Of a DNA stretch of 64,000 nucleotides, positions 44,191 to 53,306 are shown piece by piece. Numbering within the stretch: position 1 is the stretch's first letter; each line of letters opens with the position of its first letter. This DNA comes from Photorhabdus thracensis (GTDB taxonomy: Bacteria; Pseudomonadota; Gammaproteobacteria; Enterobacterales; Enterobacteriaceae): positions 806,001 through 870,000 of the forward strand of contig NZ_CP011104.1 of NCBI RefSeq assembly GCF_001010285.1. The letters are read 5' to 3'. The notes below the pieces were generated by a model. The model was not told the DNA's origin. It made no database searches and saw only the letters and a program-made list of their open reading frames with translations. The translations under genes and the position numbers were made by a program.

Positions 44191-45276
44191 ATGAAAATAG
44201 ACTCTGTTGATACATTAAATTTAGATAATACCCCAAATTATGTAACCGCATTATCCGGAATTGTCTCAGTGACAGGCAGCGCCTATGGTCGGCTCGAGGT
44301 TTTCGGGATAGGTACTGACAACGCAGTGTGGCGTAATCGGCAAACAGTACCAAACACCGACTCTTCCTGGTCCGGCTGGAGCTCACTTGGTGGAGGAGTC
44401 ACCAGTAAGCCCGCTGTTTACCTCAATGTGGACGGTCGATTGGAAGTATTCGTACGTGGCACAGATAATGCGCTATGGCATAACTCGCAAACCGCCCCTA
44501 ATGCGGGTTGGTCAGGCTGGCAGTCACTGGGTGGTGGGATCACCAGCAACCCGGCAGTATATGTCAACTCCGATGGCCGGCTTGAAGTCTTTGTGCGCGG
44601 CGGCGATAACGCTCTCTGGCACATCTCACAAACCGTACCCCATTCCAGTTCGTGGTCGAGCTGGCACTCTCTGGGTGGTACGATCACCAGCAACCCAGCG
44701 GTACATATCAACTCCGATGGCCGGCTTGAGGTCTTTGCTCGCGGTGCCGATAACGCTCTCTGGCACATCTCACAAACCGTACCCCATGCCGGTCCGTGGT
44801 CGAGCTGGCACTCTCTGGGTGGCGGGATCACTAGTGATCCAGTGGTAGTCGGCAACTCTGATGGTCGGCTCGAGGTTTTTGTGCGCGGCGGCGATAATGC
44901 TCTCTGGCACATCCGGCAAACTGTTCCCCATGCTGGACCGTGGTCAGCCTGGCAGTCACTGGGAGGTCGGATCACCAGCAACCCAGCGGTATATGCCAAC
45001 GCCGACGGCCGGCTTGAGGTCTTTGCTCGCGGCGACGATAACGCACTCTGGCATATCTGGCAAACAACAGCGCACACTGGCCCATGGTCTAGTTGGGCCT
45101 CATTGGGTGGCGTAATTACCAGCGCACCAGAGGTGGCGAAGAACGCTGACGGCCAGCTTGAAGTCTTTGCACGCGGCGGTGATAACGCACTCTGGCATAT
45201 CAAGCAAGGTACACCATCGTGGTCTGTTTGGGCATCTCTCGGCGGCACGTTGATAGACGCTTCAGCGATCAAATAA
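44191..45276 (+). CDS. PLL-family seven-bladed beta-propeller lectin 2
   Basis: A 361-residue paralogue with seven complete blades; all seven keep the NALW/NAVW tryptophan and most read DGRLEVF[AV]RGxDNALWHI. It is the most regular of the four and the best candidate for full sugar binding. Blade 1 again has FGIGTDNAVW. ATAAGG lies before ATG 44191; no signal peptide. Many blade-length DNA repeats make long minus-strand open frames across the gene, which are artefacts of repeat composition. Confidence 0.9.
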   Translation: MKIDSVDTLNLDNTPNYVTALSGIVSVTGSAYGRLEVFGIGTDNAVWRNRQTVPNTDSSWSGWSSLGGGVTSKPAVYLNVDGRLEVFVRGTDNALWHNSQTAPNAGWSGWQSLGGGITSNPAVYVNSDGRLEVFVRGGDNALWHISQTVPHSSSWSSWHSLGGTITSNPAVHINSDGRLEVFARGADNALWHISQTVPHAGPWSSWHSLGGGITSDPVVVGNSDGRLEVFVRGGDNALWHIRQTVPHAGPWSAWQSLGGRITSNPAVYANADGRLEVFARGDDNALWHIWQTTAHTGPWSSWASLGGVITSAPEVAKNADGQLEVFARGGDNALWHIKQGTPSWSVWASLGGTLIDASAIK

Positions 45277-45764
45277 TCGATAAAAAACCAGCTTCGCATA
45301 AGAGAAGCATAACCTTCTGGCCTGACGCACAAGGAAAACATTCACTAAATCGCATCGGGCCAGTGGCACCTAAAATAGATTCTTGGTTGAATATGTTTGG
45401 AAAGCAATATCTAACAGAGTAACCCCTTGGTTGTCAGATGTATTGAATGAAATTAAAACAACCATGAAAAAATATATTTTCAAATATAAAAAAATGAAAC
45501 TTTAAAACAGAAAAATAATTCACTTATAATCTATTGTTTTTTAATTGCCGTATGTAAAATATATATAAACGCATGGGGTTTTATAATGTAACATCACATT
45601 TACCTGACACCTTAAAGATCAGAAATCAGCATCAAATAAAATATCCACCATTTCTTTTTTAATAAAAAACACAAGCAAGAATATTAATATAAAAATTAAA
45701 TATATTGCTTATTACATAACTATGTTATTAAGTCTAAAAAACTATTCCTAAAAAGGATATATAC
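45277..45764. other. Spacer between lectin genes 2 and 3
   Basis: Holds the 3' inverted repeat after gene 2 (CTGGCCTGACGC near 45317 with GCATCGGGCCAG near 45352, two imperfect pairs), the upstream box of gene 3 (45551-45590) and an AT-rich leader. No gene. Confidence 0.6.
45551..45590 (+). promoter_or_regulatory. Conserved upstream box of lectin gene 3
   Basis: TATGTAAAATATATATAAACG then CATGGGGTTTTATAATGTA; the -10-like TATAAT is at 45582. Shared with the other lectin genes. Confidence 0.5.
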
Positions 45765-46880
45765 ATGAAAAAAGAATCTATTAATACATCAGGTCCAGAT
45801 AATACCGAGTCATATGTTGCAGACGAAATCAAAATATCCAACGAAAGCACCTGGATGGCGTTATCCGAAATTTTCTCAGTAGCAGGCAACGCCGATGGCA
45901 GGCTCGAGGTTTTCGGTGTGGGCACCGACAATACAGTGTTGCACAATTGGCAAACGGCGCCAAACACCAGCACCTCCTGGTCAGGTTGGAACTCGCTTAA
46001 TGGGGAAGTGGTCAGCAAACCCGCCGTTTACATTAATTCAGACGGCCGACCGGAAGTATTTGTACGTGGCACAGATAATACGCTATGGCACAACAGGCAA
46101 ATCGCTCCTAATTCCGGTTGGTCAGGCTGGCAGTCTTTGGGAGGTGCGATCACCAGCAACCCGGTGATATATGCCCACTCTGATGGCCGGCTTGAGGTCT
46201 TTGCGCGCGGCTCTGATAATGCTCTCTGGCACATCTGGCAAACAGCTCCCGATTCCGGTCTGTGGTCTGGTTGGCAATCACTAAATGGCGTGCTCACCAG
46301 TGATCCAACGGTACATGTCAACGCCGATGGTCGGCTTGAAGTCTTTGCGCGCAGCAACGATTATGCTCTCTGGTACATCAGGCAAACGGCTTCTCATACC
46401 TATCCCTGGACAAACTGGCAGTCACTTAGTGGCGTGATAACCAGCAACCCGGTGGTGATTAGCAACACTGATGGTCGGCTTGAGGTCTTTGCACGTGGCT
46501 CTGGTAACGCTCTCTGGCACATCTGGCAGGTCGCTCCCAATTCAGGTTGGACAAACTGGCGGTCACTGTCTGGTGCGATCACCAGTAACCCAGCGGTACA
46601 TATCAACGCCGATGGACGGCTTGAAGTCTTTGCGCGTGGTGCCGATAACACACTCCAGCACATCTGGCAGACGACAACATCTGGTTCATGGTCTGACTGG
46701 GCTTCATTGAATGGCGTGATTACCAGTGCACCAGTGGTGGCGAAAAACGCTGACGGCCAGCTTGAAGTCTTTGCACGCGGCAGTGATAACGCACTCTGGC
46801 ATATCAAGCAAGGTACACCATCGTGGTCCACTTGGACATCTCTCGGCGGCACGTTGATCGACGCTTCAGCAATCAAATAA
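45765..46880 (+). CDS. PLL-family seven-bladed beta-propeller lectin 3
   Basis: A 371-residue paralogue with a longer, acidic N tail (MKKESINTSGPDNTESYVADE) and seven blades. Blade 1 has NTVLHN and blade 6 has NTLQHIW, so the usual Trp is Leu or Gln there; blade 4 has RSND in place of RGxD. Some sugar sites may therefore be altered. AAAAGGA precedes ATG 45765. No signal peptide. The variable N tail is shared in kind with gene 4 but not genes 1 and 2, suggesting two sub-pairs within the array. Confidence 0.9.
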   Translation: MKKESINTSGPDNTESYVADEIKISNESTWMALSEIFSVAGNADGRLEVFGVGTDNTVLHNWQTAPNTSTSWSGWNSLNGEVVSKPAVYINSDGRPEVFVRGTDNTLWHNRQIAPNSGWSGWQSLGGAITSNPVIYAHSDGRLEVFARGSDNALWHIWQTAPDSGLWSGWQSLNGVLTSDPTVHVNADGRLEVFARSNDYALWYIRQTASHTYPWTNWQSLSGVITSNPVVISNTDGRLEVFARGSGNALWHIWQVAPNSGWTNWRSLSGAITSNPAVHINADGRLEVFARGADNTLQHIWQTTTSGSWSDWASLNGVITSAPVVAKNADGQLEVFARGSDNALWHIKQGTPSWSTWTSLGGTLIDASAIK

Positions 46881-47625
46881 TCTGGAAAAACCGGCTTCGC
46901 ACAATACATACACATACGTAATTTTCTGGCCCGATGTATTAAAGGAAAACATTCACTGAGTCGCATCGGGTCAGTGGTACGTAGTAAGAATGGTAGCAAC
47001 GCAATCGCAAAATATTGATCCTTATTTCTGTTCCATTCAGATTCTTATAATTTACCCAAGCCAATTTTCGAATTGCTTCCAAATTTTACCTGTGTAATTT
47101 TATAGAACAAAAAATCAATTAATTTATTTAAGTTTTTATAATCAAATTATTAATAATTATTATTTCAAACAAACCCACTAAATAACCACATTTCATCTCC
47201 AAGAATTTAATCGGGATATTAATCCCCTTATAGATAACATAATAATTTCAGATAAAAAATTAAAAAATTATTGAATATTTAGACAAATGATTTTATTTGC
47301 AACAAAAATAAAACAACTACGACATAAATACATTCAGAATAAAAACACAAGGTAATATTAAAATAAAAACAGTTTACATTTAATTAATCACGTTTAAATT
47401 ATTGTATATAAAAATATATATCAACACATGGAGATTTATAGTATATAATTTATTTAACTCTCTATTGTTCAGGAATCAGCATCAAGTAAAATATAAATTA
47501 TTTATTCCGTTAATAACATAATAAAGGAGGGGGGTAAAAATAATATTAATCTAAAAATCGAATATCTTGCTTATTAAATTACTATTTGGTGAATCTGAAA
47601 AGTTATTTTTAAAGAGGATATGTAT
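46881..47625. other. Spacer between lectin genes 3 and 4
   Basis: Holds the 3' inverted repeat after gene 3 (CTGGCCCGATG near 46925 with CATCGGGTCAG near 46964), a further copy of the AT-rich spacer (about 47060-47200) and the upstream box of gene 4 (47404-47449). No gene. Confidence 0.6.
47404..47449 (+). promoter_or_regulatory. Conserved upstream box of lectin gene 4
   Basis: GTATATAAAAATATATATC then AACACATGGAGATTTATAGTATATAAT; aligned with the other lectin boxes, about 177 bases before the start. Confidence 0.5.
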
Positions 47626-48762
47626 ATGAAACAAGAACCTATTAAAACATCGGGTCTAGATAATATCAAGTCACATGTTGCAGATGAAGTAGAAATATCC
47701 AACCAGAATTCTGCAATCGCGTTGTCTGGAATTGTCTCAGTGGCAAACACCTCCGATGGTCGGCTTGAGGTTTTCGGTGTAGGTCCTGACAAGGCAGTGT
47801 GTCACAATGGGCAAACGACGCCACAGATAAACTCTCCCTGGTCCGGCTGGAGCTCATTTAGCGGACAGGTAACCAGCAAACCCGCCGTTTTCATCAATTC
47901 AGACTGTCGATTGCAAGTATTCGCACGTGGCATGGATAATGCGCTATGGAATAACCGGCAGACCGCTCCTAATGCCACTTGGTCAGGCTGGCAATCTTTA
48001 GGTGGCTCAATCACCAGCAACCCGGCGGTATATGCCAACGCCAATGGCCGGCTTGAGGTTTTCGCACGCGGTGCCGATAACGCACTTTGGCACATCTCAC
48101 AGACTGCCCCCCACTCCAATACATGGTCGAGCTGGAAGTCTTTGGGAGGTACGATAACCAGTAACCCAGCGGTACATATTAACTTCGATGGCCGGCTTGA
48201 GGTCTTTGCGCGCGGTGCTGATAATACCCTTTGGCACATCTGGCAAACGGCTGCCCATACCGGGCAATGGTCAAATTGGCAGTCACTACAAGGTGTAATC
48301 ACCAGTGATCCCGTGGTAATCGACACTTTCGACGGGCGGCTTGAGGTCTTTGCCCGTGGTGCCGATAACACACTCCGGCATATCTCCCAGATCGCCTCCG
48401 ACTCTGTTTCGTGGTCTAACTGGCAGTCTATGGATGGTGTGATCACCAGCGCCCCGGCGGTGGTGAAGAATGCTAATGGCCGGCTTGAGGTCTTTGCGCG
48501 CGGCGCTGATAACACTCTCTGGCGCACCTGGCAAACGGTCTCCCACAACGGTCCGTGGTCTAACTGGACCTCATTCACAGGCATTATTGCCAGCGCTCCA
48601 ACGGTGACAAAGAACTCGGATGGTCGGATTGAGGTCTTTGTACTTGGCCTTGACAGTGCACTCTGGCACCTCTGGCAAACCACTTCATCAACCACATCAT
48701 CGTGGACCACCTGGGCTCTCCTCGGTGGCACTACCTTGATCGACGCTTCAGCGATCAAATAA
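47626..48762 (+). CDS. PLL-family seven-bladed beta-propeller lectin 4 (diverged)
   Basis: I prefer ATG 47626, at good distance from AGAGG (47613-47617), over ATG 47620; 378 residues. Seven blades are present but several depart from the pattern: blade 1 KAVCHNG (Cys for Trp), blade 2 DCRLQVF, blade 5 NTLRHIS (Arg for Trp), blade 7 VLGLDSALW. The N tail resembles gene 3. No signal peptide. It may have fewer sugar sites or another specificity, which is inference from the blade changes. Confidence 0.88.
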   Translation: MKQEPIKTSGLDNIKSHVADEVEISNQNSAIALSGIVSVANTSDGRLEVFGVGPDKAVCHNGQTTPQINSPWSGWSSFSGQVTSKPAVFINSDCRLQVFARGMDNALWNNRQTAPNATWSGWQSLGGSITSNPAVYANANGRLEVFARGADNALWHISQTAPHSNTWSSWKSLGGTITSNPAVHINFDGRLEVFARGADNTLWHIWQTAAHTGQWSNWQSLQGVITSDPVVIDTFDGRLEVFARGADNTLRHISQIASDSVSWSNWQSMDGVITSAPAVVKNANGRLEVFARGADNTLWRTWQTVSHNGPWSNWTSFTGIIASAPTVTKNSDGRIEVFVLGLDSALWHLWQTTSSTTSSWTTWALLGGTTLIDASAIK

Positions 48763-48802
48763 TCTGGAAAAAGCCAGCTTTGCACAGGACGTGCATAATC
48801 TT

Positions 48803-48851
48803 CTGGCCCGATGCATTTAAGGAAAACATCCACTGAATTGCATCGGGCCAG
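48803..48851 (+). terminator. Inverted repeat downstream of lectin gene 4
   Basis: CTGGCCCGATGCA (48803-48815) pairs perfectly with TGCATCGGGCCAG (48839-48851) around a 23-base loop. Versions follow all four lectin genes. The lack of a T run makes it an odd terminator; it may protect mRNA 3' ends. Confidence 0.55.
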
Positions 48852-49051
48852 TGGTACGTAACGAGGATTTTGCTTTTAATTTTGTAGCACCGCCGCAAAA
48901 TATCGGCCCTTAATTTCCGATCTATTCAGATCCTTACAATTTATCCAGTCCAATTTGCGAATTACTTCCAGATTTTACTTGTGTAAGTTTAAAGCTTGGT
49001 GCGATACCATAACAAAAGAATTAATTCACAAATTTAACGTAAGACAACTGC
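48852..49051. other. Leader of mutS with a cut copy of the lectin spacer
   Basis: Bases about 48955-48995 (GCGAATTACTTCCAGATTTT...) match the start of the spacer repeat at about 47064, then the similarity stops at AAAGCTTGG, where mutS leader sequence begins. Confidence 0.55.
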
Positions 49052-51607
49052 ATGATTAACACAGAAACTTTCGACACCCACACGCCCATGATGCAGCAAT
49101 ATCTCCGTCTTAAAGCACAGCATCCCGATATCCTGCTGTTTTATAGAATGGGGGATTTCTATGAACTTTTTTATGACGATGCTAAAAAAGCCGCAAAACT
49201 ACTGGATATTTCGCTGACCAAGCGAGGTCAATCGGCTGGTAACCCTATTCCAATGGCGGGCGTGCCACATCATGCAGTAGAAAACTATTTAGCTAAACTA
49301 GTTCAATTAGGCGAGTCAGTCGCTATCTGTGAGCAAGTTGGTGATCCAGCCACCAGCAAAGGCCCGGTTGAGCGTAAAGTCGTTCGCATCGTTACCCCCG
49401 GTACCGTGACAGATGAAGCTTTATTGCAGGAACGGCAAGATAACCTGCTCGCAGCCATCTGGCACGATAATCAGGGATTTGGCTATGCCACGCTGGATTT
49501 AACATCCGGTCGCTTCCAAATATCCGAAACGGCAGAACAGGAAACGATGTCAGCCGAATTGCAACGTAGCCGTCCTGTTGAATTGCTCTATCCTGAAAGT
49601 TTTGAGCACATGGCTTTGATTGAAAATTATCATGGCCTGCGCCGCCGCCCTTTATGGGAATTTGAACTGGATACAGCAAAGCAGCAACTTAATCTGCAAT
49701 TTGGTACCCGTGATCTGGTCGGTTTTGGTGTGGAAAAAGCAACTCTCGCTCTGCGTGCCGCGGGTTGTCTGTTGCAATACGTCAAAGATACTCAGCGTAC
49801 AGCTTTGCCTCACATCCGTGGCATCACAGTGGAACGTCAGCAAGATACGGTTATTATGGATGCGGCAACCCGCCGTAATCTGGAGCTGACACAAAATCTG
49901 TCTGGCGGTACAGATAATACCCTCGCCTCCGTTCTTGATCTGTGTATTACCCCAATGGGTAGCCGAATGTTGAAGCGCTGGTTGCACGCCCCTGTCAGGG
50001 ATCGCCAGATATTGGAGAACCGTCAGCAGGCCATTGCTACCTTGCAGGAAATTGGATTGGAGTTGCAGCCATTTTTACTGCAAGTCGGTGATCTGGAACG
50101 TGTATTGGCCCGCCTGGCTCTACGCTCTGCCCGGCCACGGGATCTGGCAAGAATGCGCCATGCATTCCAGCAATTGCCTGATATTCATCAGATTATGGAT
50201 TCTTCGGATTCCCGGTATATCAAACAATTACAGAAAAACATTGGTCAATTTGATGAGCTACAGGAATTGCTTGAAAAAGCGATTGTAGAAACACCACCGG
50301 TATTGGTTCGGGATGGTGGCGTGATCGCGCCCGGCTATAACAGCGAGCTGGATGAGTGGCGTGCATTGGCTGATGGCGCCAGTAACTATCTGGAACAACT
50401 GGAAATCCGCGAACGTGAAAAATTGGGCATTGATACTCTGAAAGTCGGCTTTAATGGTGTTCATGGCTACTATATTCAAGTCAGTCGTGGACAGAGTCAT
50501 CTGGTGCCCATTCATTATGTCCGCCGCCAGACACTGAAAAATGCTGAACGTTATATCATCCCTGAACTAAAAGAATATGAAGATAAGGTTCTGACTTCTA
50601 AAGGGAAGTCTCTGTCAATAGAAAAAGCCCTGTACGAGGAATTATTCGATCTGTTACTGCCTCACTTGGCCGAATTACAAACCAGCGCCGAAGCACTGGC
50701 TGAACTTGATGTATTGGCAAACCTGGCAGAACGGGCTGAAACCCTGAATTATGTCTGCCCAACACTAAACGATAAACCAGGTATTCAAATCACCGCTGGA
50801 CGCCATCCGGTTGTTGAGCAAGTTTTGCGTGAGCCATTTATCTCCAACCCGCTCTCTTTATCCTCACAGCGACGTTTGTTGATTATTACCGGTCCAAATA
50901 TGGGCGGTAAAAGTACCTATATGCGTCAGGCAGCCCTCATTACACTTCTGGCTTATATCGGCAGCTTTGTGCCTGCTGAAAAAGCGGTAATCGGCCCGGT
51001 TGATCGCATATTTACCCGTGTAGGCGCTTCCGATGATCTGGCATCTGGCCGTTCAACCTTTATGGTGGAAATGACGGAAACTGCCAATATCCTGCACAAT
51101 GCGACCGAGCAAAGCCTGGTATTGATGGATGAAATTGGCAGAGGGACGTCAACCTACGATGGTCTTTCTCTGGCATGGGCATGTGCAGAAAATCTGGCAA
51201 ACCGCATTAAAGCAATGACTCTGTTTGCCACTCACTATTTTGAGCTGACCACGTTGCCGGAAAAACTCGAAGGTGTAGTTAATATTCATCTGGATGCGGT
51301 AGAACATGGGGATACCATCGCATTTATGCACAGCGTACAAGATGGTGCAGCCAGTAAGAGTTATGGGTTGGCAGTTGCTTCCCTCGCAGGCGTGCCACGT
51401 GAAGTGATTAAACGGGCACGCCAGAAACTTAAAGAGCTGGAATCTCTGTCTAACCATGCAACTGCAAGTCATGTGGATACACCGCAACTTGCGCTGTTAA
51501 CAGAAGAAACCTCACCGGCGGTTGAAGCATTGGAAAATCTCAATCCAGACTCTCTGACTCCCCGTCAGGCATTGGAATGGATTTATCGGCTGAAAGATAT
51601 GGTGTAA
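49052..51607 (+). CDS. mutS: DNA mismatch repair protein MutS
   Basis: MutS recognises mismatches and small loops and starts methyl-directed repair with MutL. The 851 residues are close to the E. coli length of 853. The mismatch-reading Phe-x-Glu motif lies in MGDFYELF (about residue 33-40); the ATPase has Walker [10 protein letters not shown] (about 614-622), Walker [14 protein letters not shown] and the C-terminal tetramer region. ATG 49052 is the usual start ([18 protein letters not shown]). It is convergent with rpoS, and the mutS-rpoS interval is a known variable site in enterobacteria. Confidence 0.98.
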   Translation: MINTETFDTHTPMMQQYLRLKAQHPDILLFYRMGDFYELFYDDAKKAAKLLDISLTKRGQSAGNPIPMAGVPHHAVENYLAKLVQLGESVAICEQVGDPATSKGPVERKVVRIVTPGTVTDEALLQERQDNLLAAIWHDNQGFGYATLDLTSGRFQISETAEQETMSAELQRSRPVELLYPESFEHMALIENYHGLRRRPLWEFELDTAKQQLNLQFGTRDLVGFGVEKATLALRAAGCLLQYVKDTQRTALPHIRGITVERQQDTVIMDAATRRNLELTQNLSGGTDNTLASVLDLCITPMGSRMLKRWLHAPVRDRQILENRQQAIATLQEIGLELQPFLLQVGDLERVLARLALRSARPRDLARMRHAFQQLPDIHQIMDSSDSRYIKQLQKNIGQFDELQELLEKAIVETPPVLVRDGGVIAPGYNSELDEWRALADGASNYLEQLEIREREKLGIDTLKVGFNGVHGYYIQVSRGQSHLVPIHYVRRQTLKNAERYIIPELKEYEDKVLTSKGKSLSIEKALYEELFDLLLPHLAELQTSAEALAELDVLANLAERAETLNYVCPTLNDKPGIQITAGRHPVVEQVLREPFISNPLSLSSQRRLLIITGPNMGGKSTYMRQAALITLLAYIGSFVPAEKAVIGPVDRIFTRVGASDDLASGRSTFMVEMTETANILHNATEQSLVLMDEIGRGTSTYDGLSLAWACAENLANRIKAMTLFATHYFELTTLPEKLEGVVNIHLDAVEHGDTIAFMHSVQDGAASKSYGLAVASLAGVPREVIKRARQKLKELESLSNHATASHVDTPQLALLTEETSPAVEALENLNPDSLTPRQALEWIYRLKDMV

Positions 51608-52029
51608 GAAAGTGGTAGGGGAGGCAGAGCGAAGCGCCTGCAAGGGCGCTCAATGAGGGCGGCTCTTCTGCTCAATATATTGCTTAACAACTTCAAGAGA
51701 AGCACCGTCCACACTACCTGCAAAGTATGATGGCGACCAGAGCGCATCGCTTTTCCATGCGGGTTTGCGTAATTCAGGGAATTACCGGGCGGGTTAACTA
51801 TTTTGGTCGTGTTGAAGCTGAGTTGATTCAAAATCCAGATAACGATTTTAAATTCCACAGTGGTGTTCCGGCTGATGGTTGAGCAGGTAAAGATTAAAAA
51901 GGCAAACTTATCAGCTTGATAAAGATATGACATCAGCAGAATCATACTGTTGGGGTTTCATATGGCCCCTTTAATGGCGTGGTTCTGCTGATATCCCTGT
52001 TTATAATGCAAATTATTTAATCAAATAGG
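51608..52029. other. Gap after mutS made of mobile-element debris
   Basis: Contains the tnpA remnant at 51650-51779. Plus strand bases about 51775-51878 read as protein-like (GRVNYFGRVEAELIQNPDND) up to a stop; I cannot identify it. The right edge at 52030 is the end of tnpB element copy 2. Confidence 0.55.
51650..51779 (-). pseudogene. IS200/IS605 TnpA (Y1 transposase) C-terminal remnant
   Basis: The minus strand reads PELRKPAWKSDALWSPSYFAGSV, then DGASLEVVKQYIEQKSRPH and stop, which is the conserved C-terminal part of Y1 HUH transposases (W-SPSYF, then the helix with KQYIEQ). The N-terminal part with the HUH motif is missing. Confidence 0.75.
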
Positions 52030-52117
52030 GGTGACTGCTCCCCGCCGTAAAAAACGGCGAGGCTTCCCACTTCTCAGGCCGCAACCGTCTTTATGACGGA
52101 TTTACGCTGGCCTCCGT
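52030..52117 (-). ncRNA. Probable omega-RNA scaffold end of tnpB element copy 2
   Basis: Same right-end hairpin as copy 1 (52042-52061). The guide would derive from the sequence just left of 52030. By analogy with other TnpB systems; ends not defined. Confidence 0.5.
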
Positions 52118-53252
52118 GGGCAGAGACGACGAGCCCCGCCGCCTGTAATTCTCTCGTGCCCTTGCTCTGGATGTTGAGCGCCGCATTGATATCGCGGTCA
52201 TGTTCGACTCGGCAGAAAGCGCATGACCAGATCCGCTTATGCAGCGGCATTTCCGGCACTTTGTGACCGCAACAATGACAGGTTTTCGAACTGGCGAACC
52301 ACTGATCCAGTTTCACCAGGTGGACCCCCGCTGCTGCGGCTTTGTATTCCAATTTCATCAGGAAACTATTCCAGCCCGCATCCCCGATAGCGCGGGCAAG
52401 GTGGTGATTCTTCATCATGCTGGCCGATTTCAGCGTCTCAACAATTATCGCTTGGTTTTCGTCAACCATTGTTCGGGAGAGTTTGTGTTGAAAATCGGCG
52501 CGGGCATTGGCTATCCGCTCATGGACTGCCGCCAGACGTAATCGGGCCTTGCTACGGTTAGCGCTGCCCTTTTGTTTGCGGGACAGCGATTTCTGCTTTC
52601 GACGCAGGTTACGGGTGGCGTTGATAAGGTGACGCGGGTTATTGACCTTCTCTCCGGTCGACTGGATAAGATAGTGGGACAAACCCATATCGCAACCGGT
52701 CACGCGGGTGATAACGCCCGGCTTTTCCGGCGCATCCCGACCATCGTCACACAGGATAGCGGCGAAATATTTTCCCGTGGCGGTGCGAGAGAGCGTAATG
52801 CTCTTCACCTCCCCTTCAATTTTTCTGTGTATGCACGCTTCTATCGGTGACAATTTCGGGATCTTCACTGCGCCCTCCAGCACTTTCACCCCAACACAAT
52901 GGTAGCTGGATTGCCTGCCCTGTTTGCGTTTGAACGTGGGAAATTGGGCGCGCAACTTCGGATTGAAGAAATTATCAAATGCGGTATGCAGATTGATCAC
53001 CGCCTGCTGTAACGCGATGGCGTCATATGTCTTGAGCCAGGCATACTTGCGGGATTTCTTCGCGACCGCCAGTAACGGTTTGAGGTCTTTGCGCGGATTT
53101 AAACTTACGCCGTGACGTTTGTAAGTATGCTTTTTGATGTACAGCGCCTTGTTGTACGCAAAACGGACCGCACCGAACTGGCCATTAAGATACTCGGCCT
53201 GTTCGGGTGTGGGGTAGAGGCGGACTTTGGTCGCTCTTAACATATTCAACAC
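52074..53252 (-). CDS. tnpB: TnpB, RNA-guided nuclease of IS605-type element (copy 2)
   Basis: A 392-residue twin of the TnpB at 31217. All RuvC residues (CDMGL, VETL, DRDINAALN) and the four zinc-finger cysteines (CHCCG, CAFC) are kept. The N-terminal ~230 and the extreme C-terminal part are nearly identical to copy 1, but a block covering RuvC II to the zinc finger differs clearly (for example NHHLARAIGDAGWNSFLMK versus NHRIARAIGDAGWHGFIKK). This mosaic pattern suggests recombination with a third copy. The guide RNA would be made from its 3' end with a flank different from that of copy 1. Confidence 0.92.
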   Translation of the reverse strand: MLNMLRATKVRLYPTPEQAEYLNGQFGAVRFAYNKALYIKKHTYKRHGVSLNPRKDLKPLLAVAKKSRKYAWLKTYDAIALQQAVINLHTAFDNFFNPKLRAQFPTFKRKQGRQSSYHCVGVKVLEGAVKIPKLSPIEACIHRKIEGEVKSITLSRTATGKYFAAILCDDGRDAPEKPGVITRVTGCDMGLSHYLIQSTGEKVNNPRHLINATRNLRRKQKSLSRKQKGSANRSKARLRLAAVHERIANARADFQHKLSRTMVDENQAIIVETLKSASMMKNHHLARAIGDAGWNSFLMKLEYKAAAAGVHLVKLDQWFASSKTCHCCGHKVPEMPLHKRIWSCAFCRVEHDRDINAALNIQSKGTRELQAAGLVVSAHGGQRKSVIKTVAA

Positions 53253-53306
53253 TCATTGATAAAGTGCATTCATTTTAGCCTGTTTTACCGGCAGATATTA
53301 ATTCAG

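Noticed and set aside
44418-45341. Long minus-strand open frame (307 codons) across lectin gene 2, and a similar one of 343 codons at 47802-48833 across lectin gene 4
   Set aside because: They are built from the same repeated blades read backwards (repeats of RAKTSSRPSEL type). There is no RBS or independent family pattern, and the plus-strand frame has a clear propeller signature.
42400-48760. Regular DNA repeats that might be taken for a CRISPR array
   Set aside because: The ~140-base period is coding and matches propeller blades; there are no short identical repeats with unique spacers, and no cas genes.
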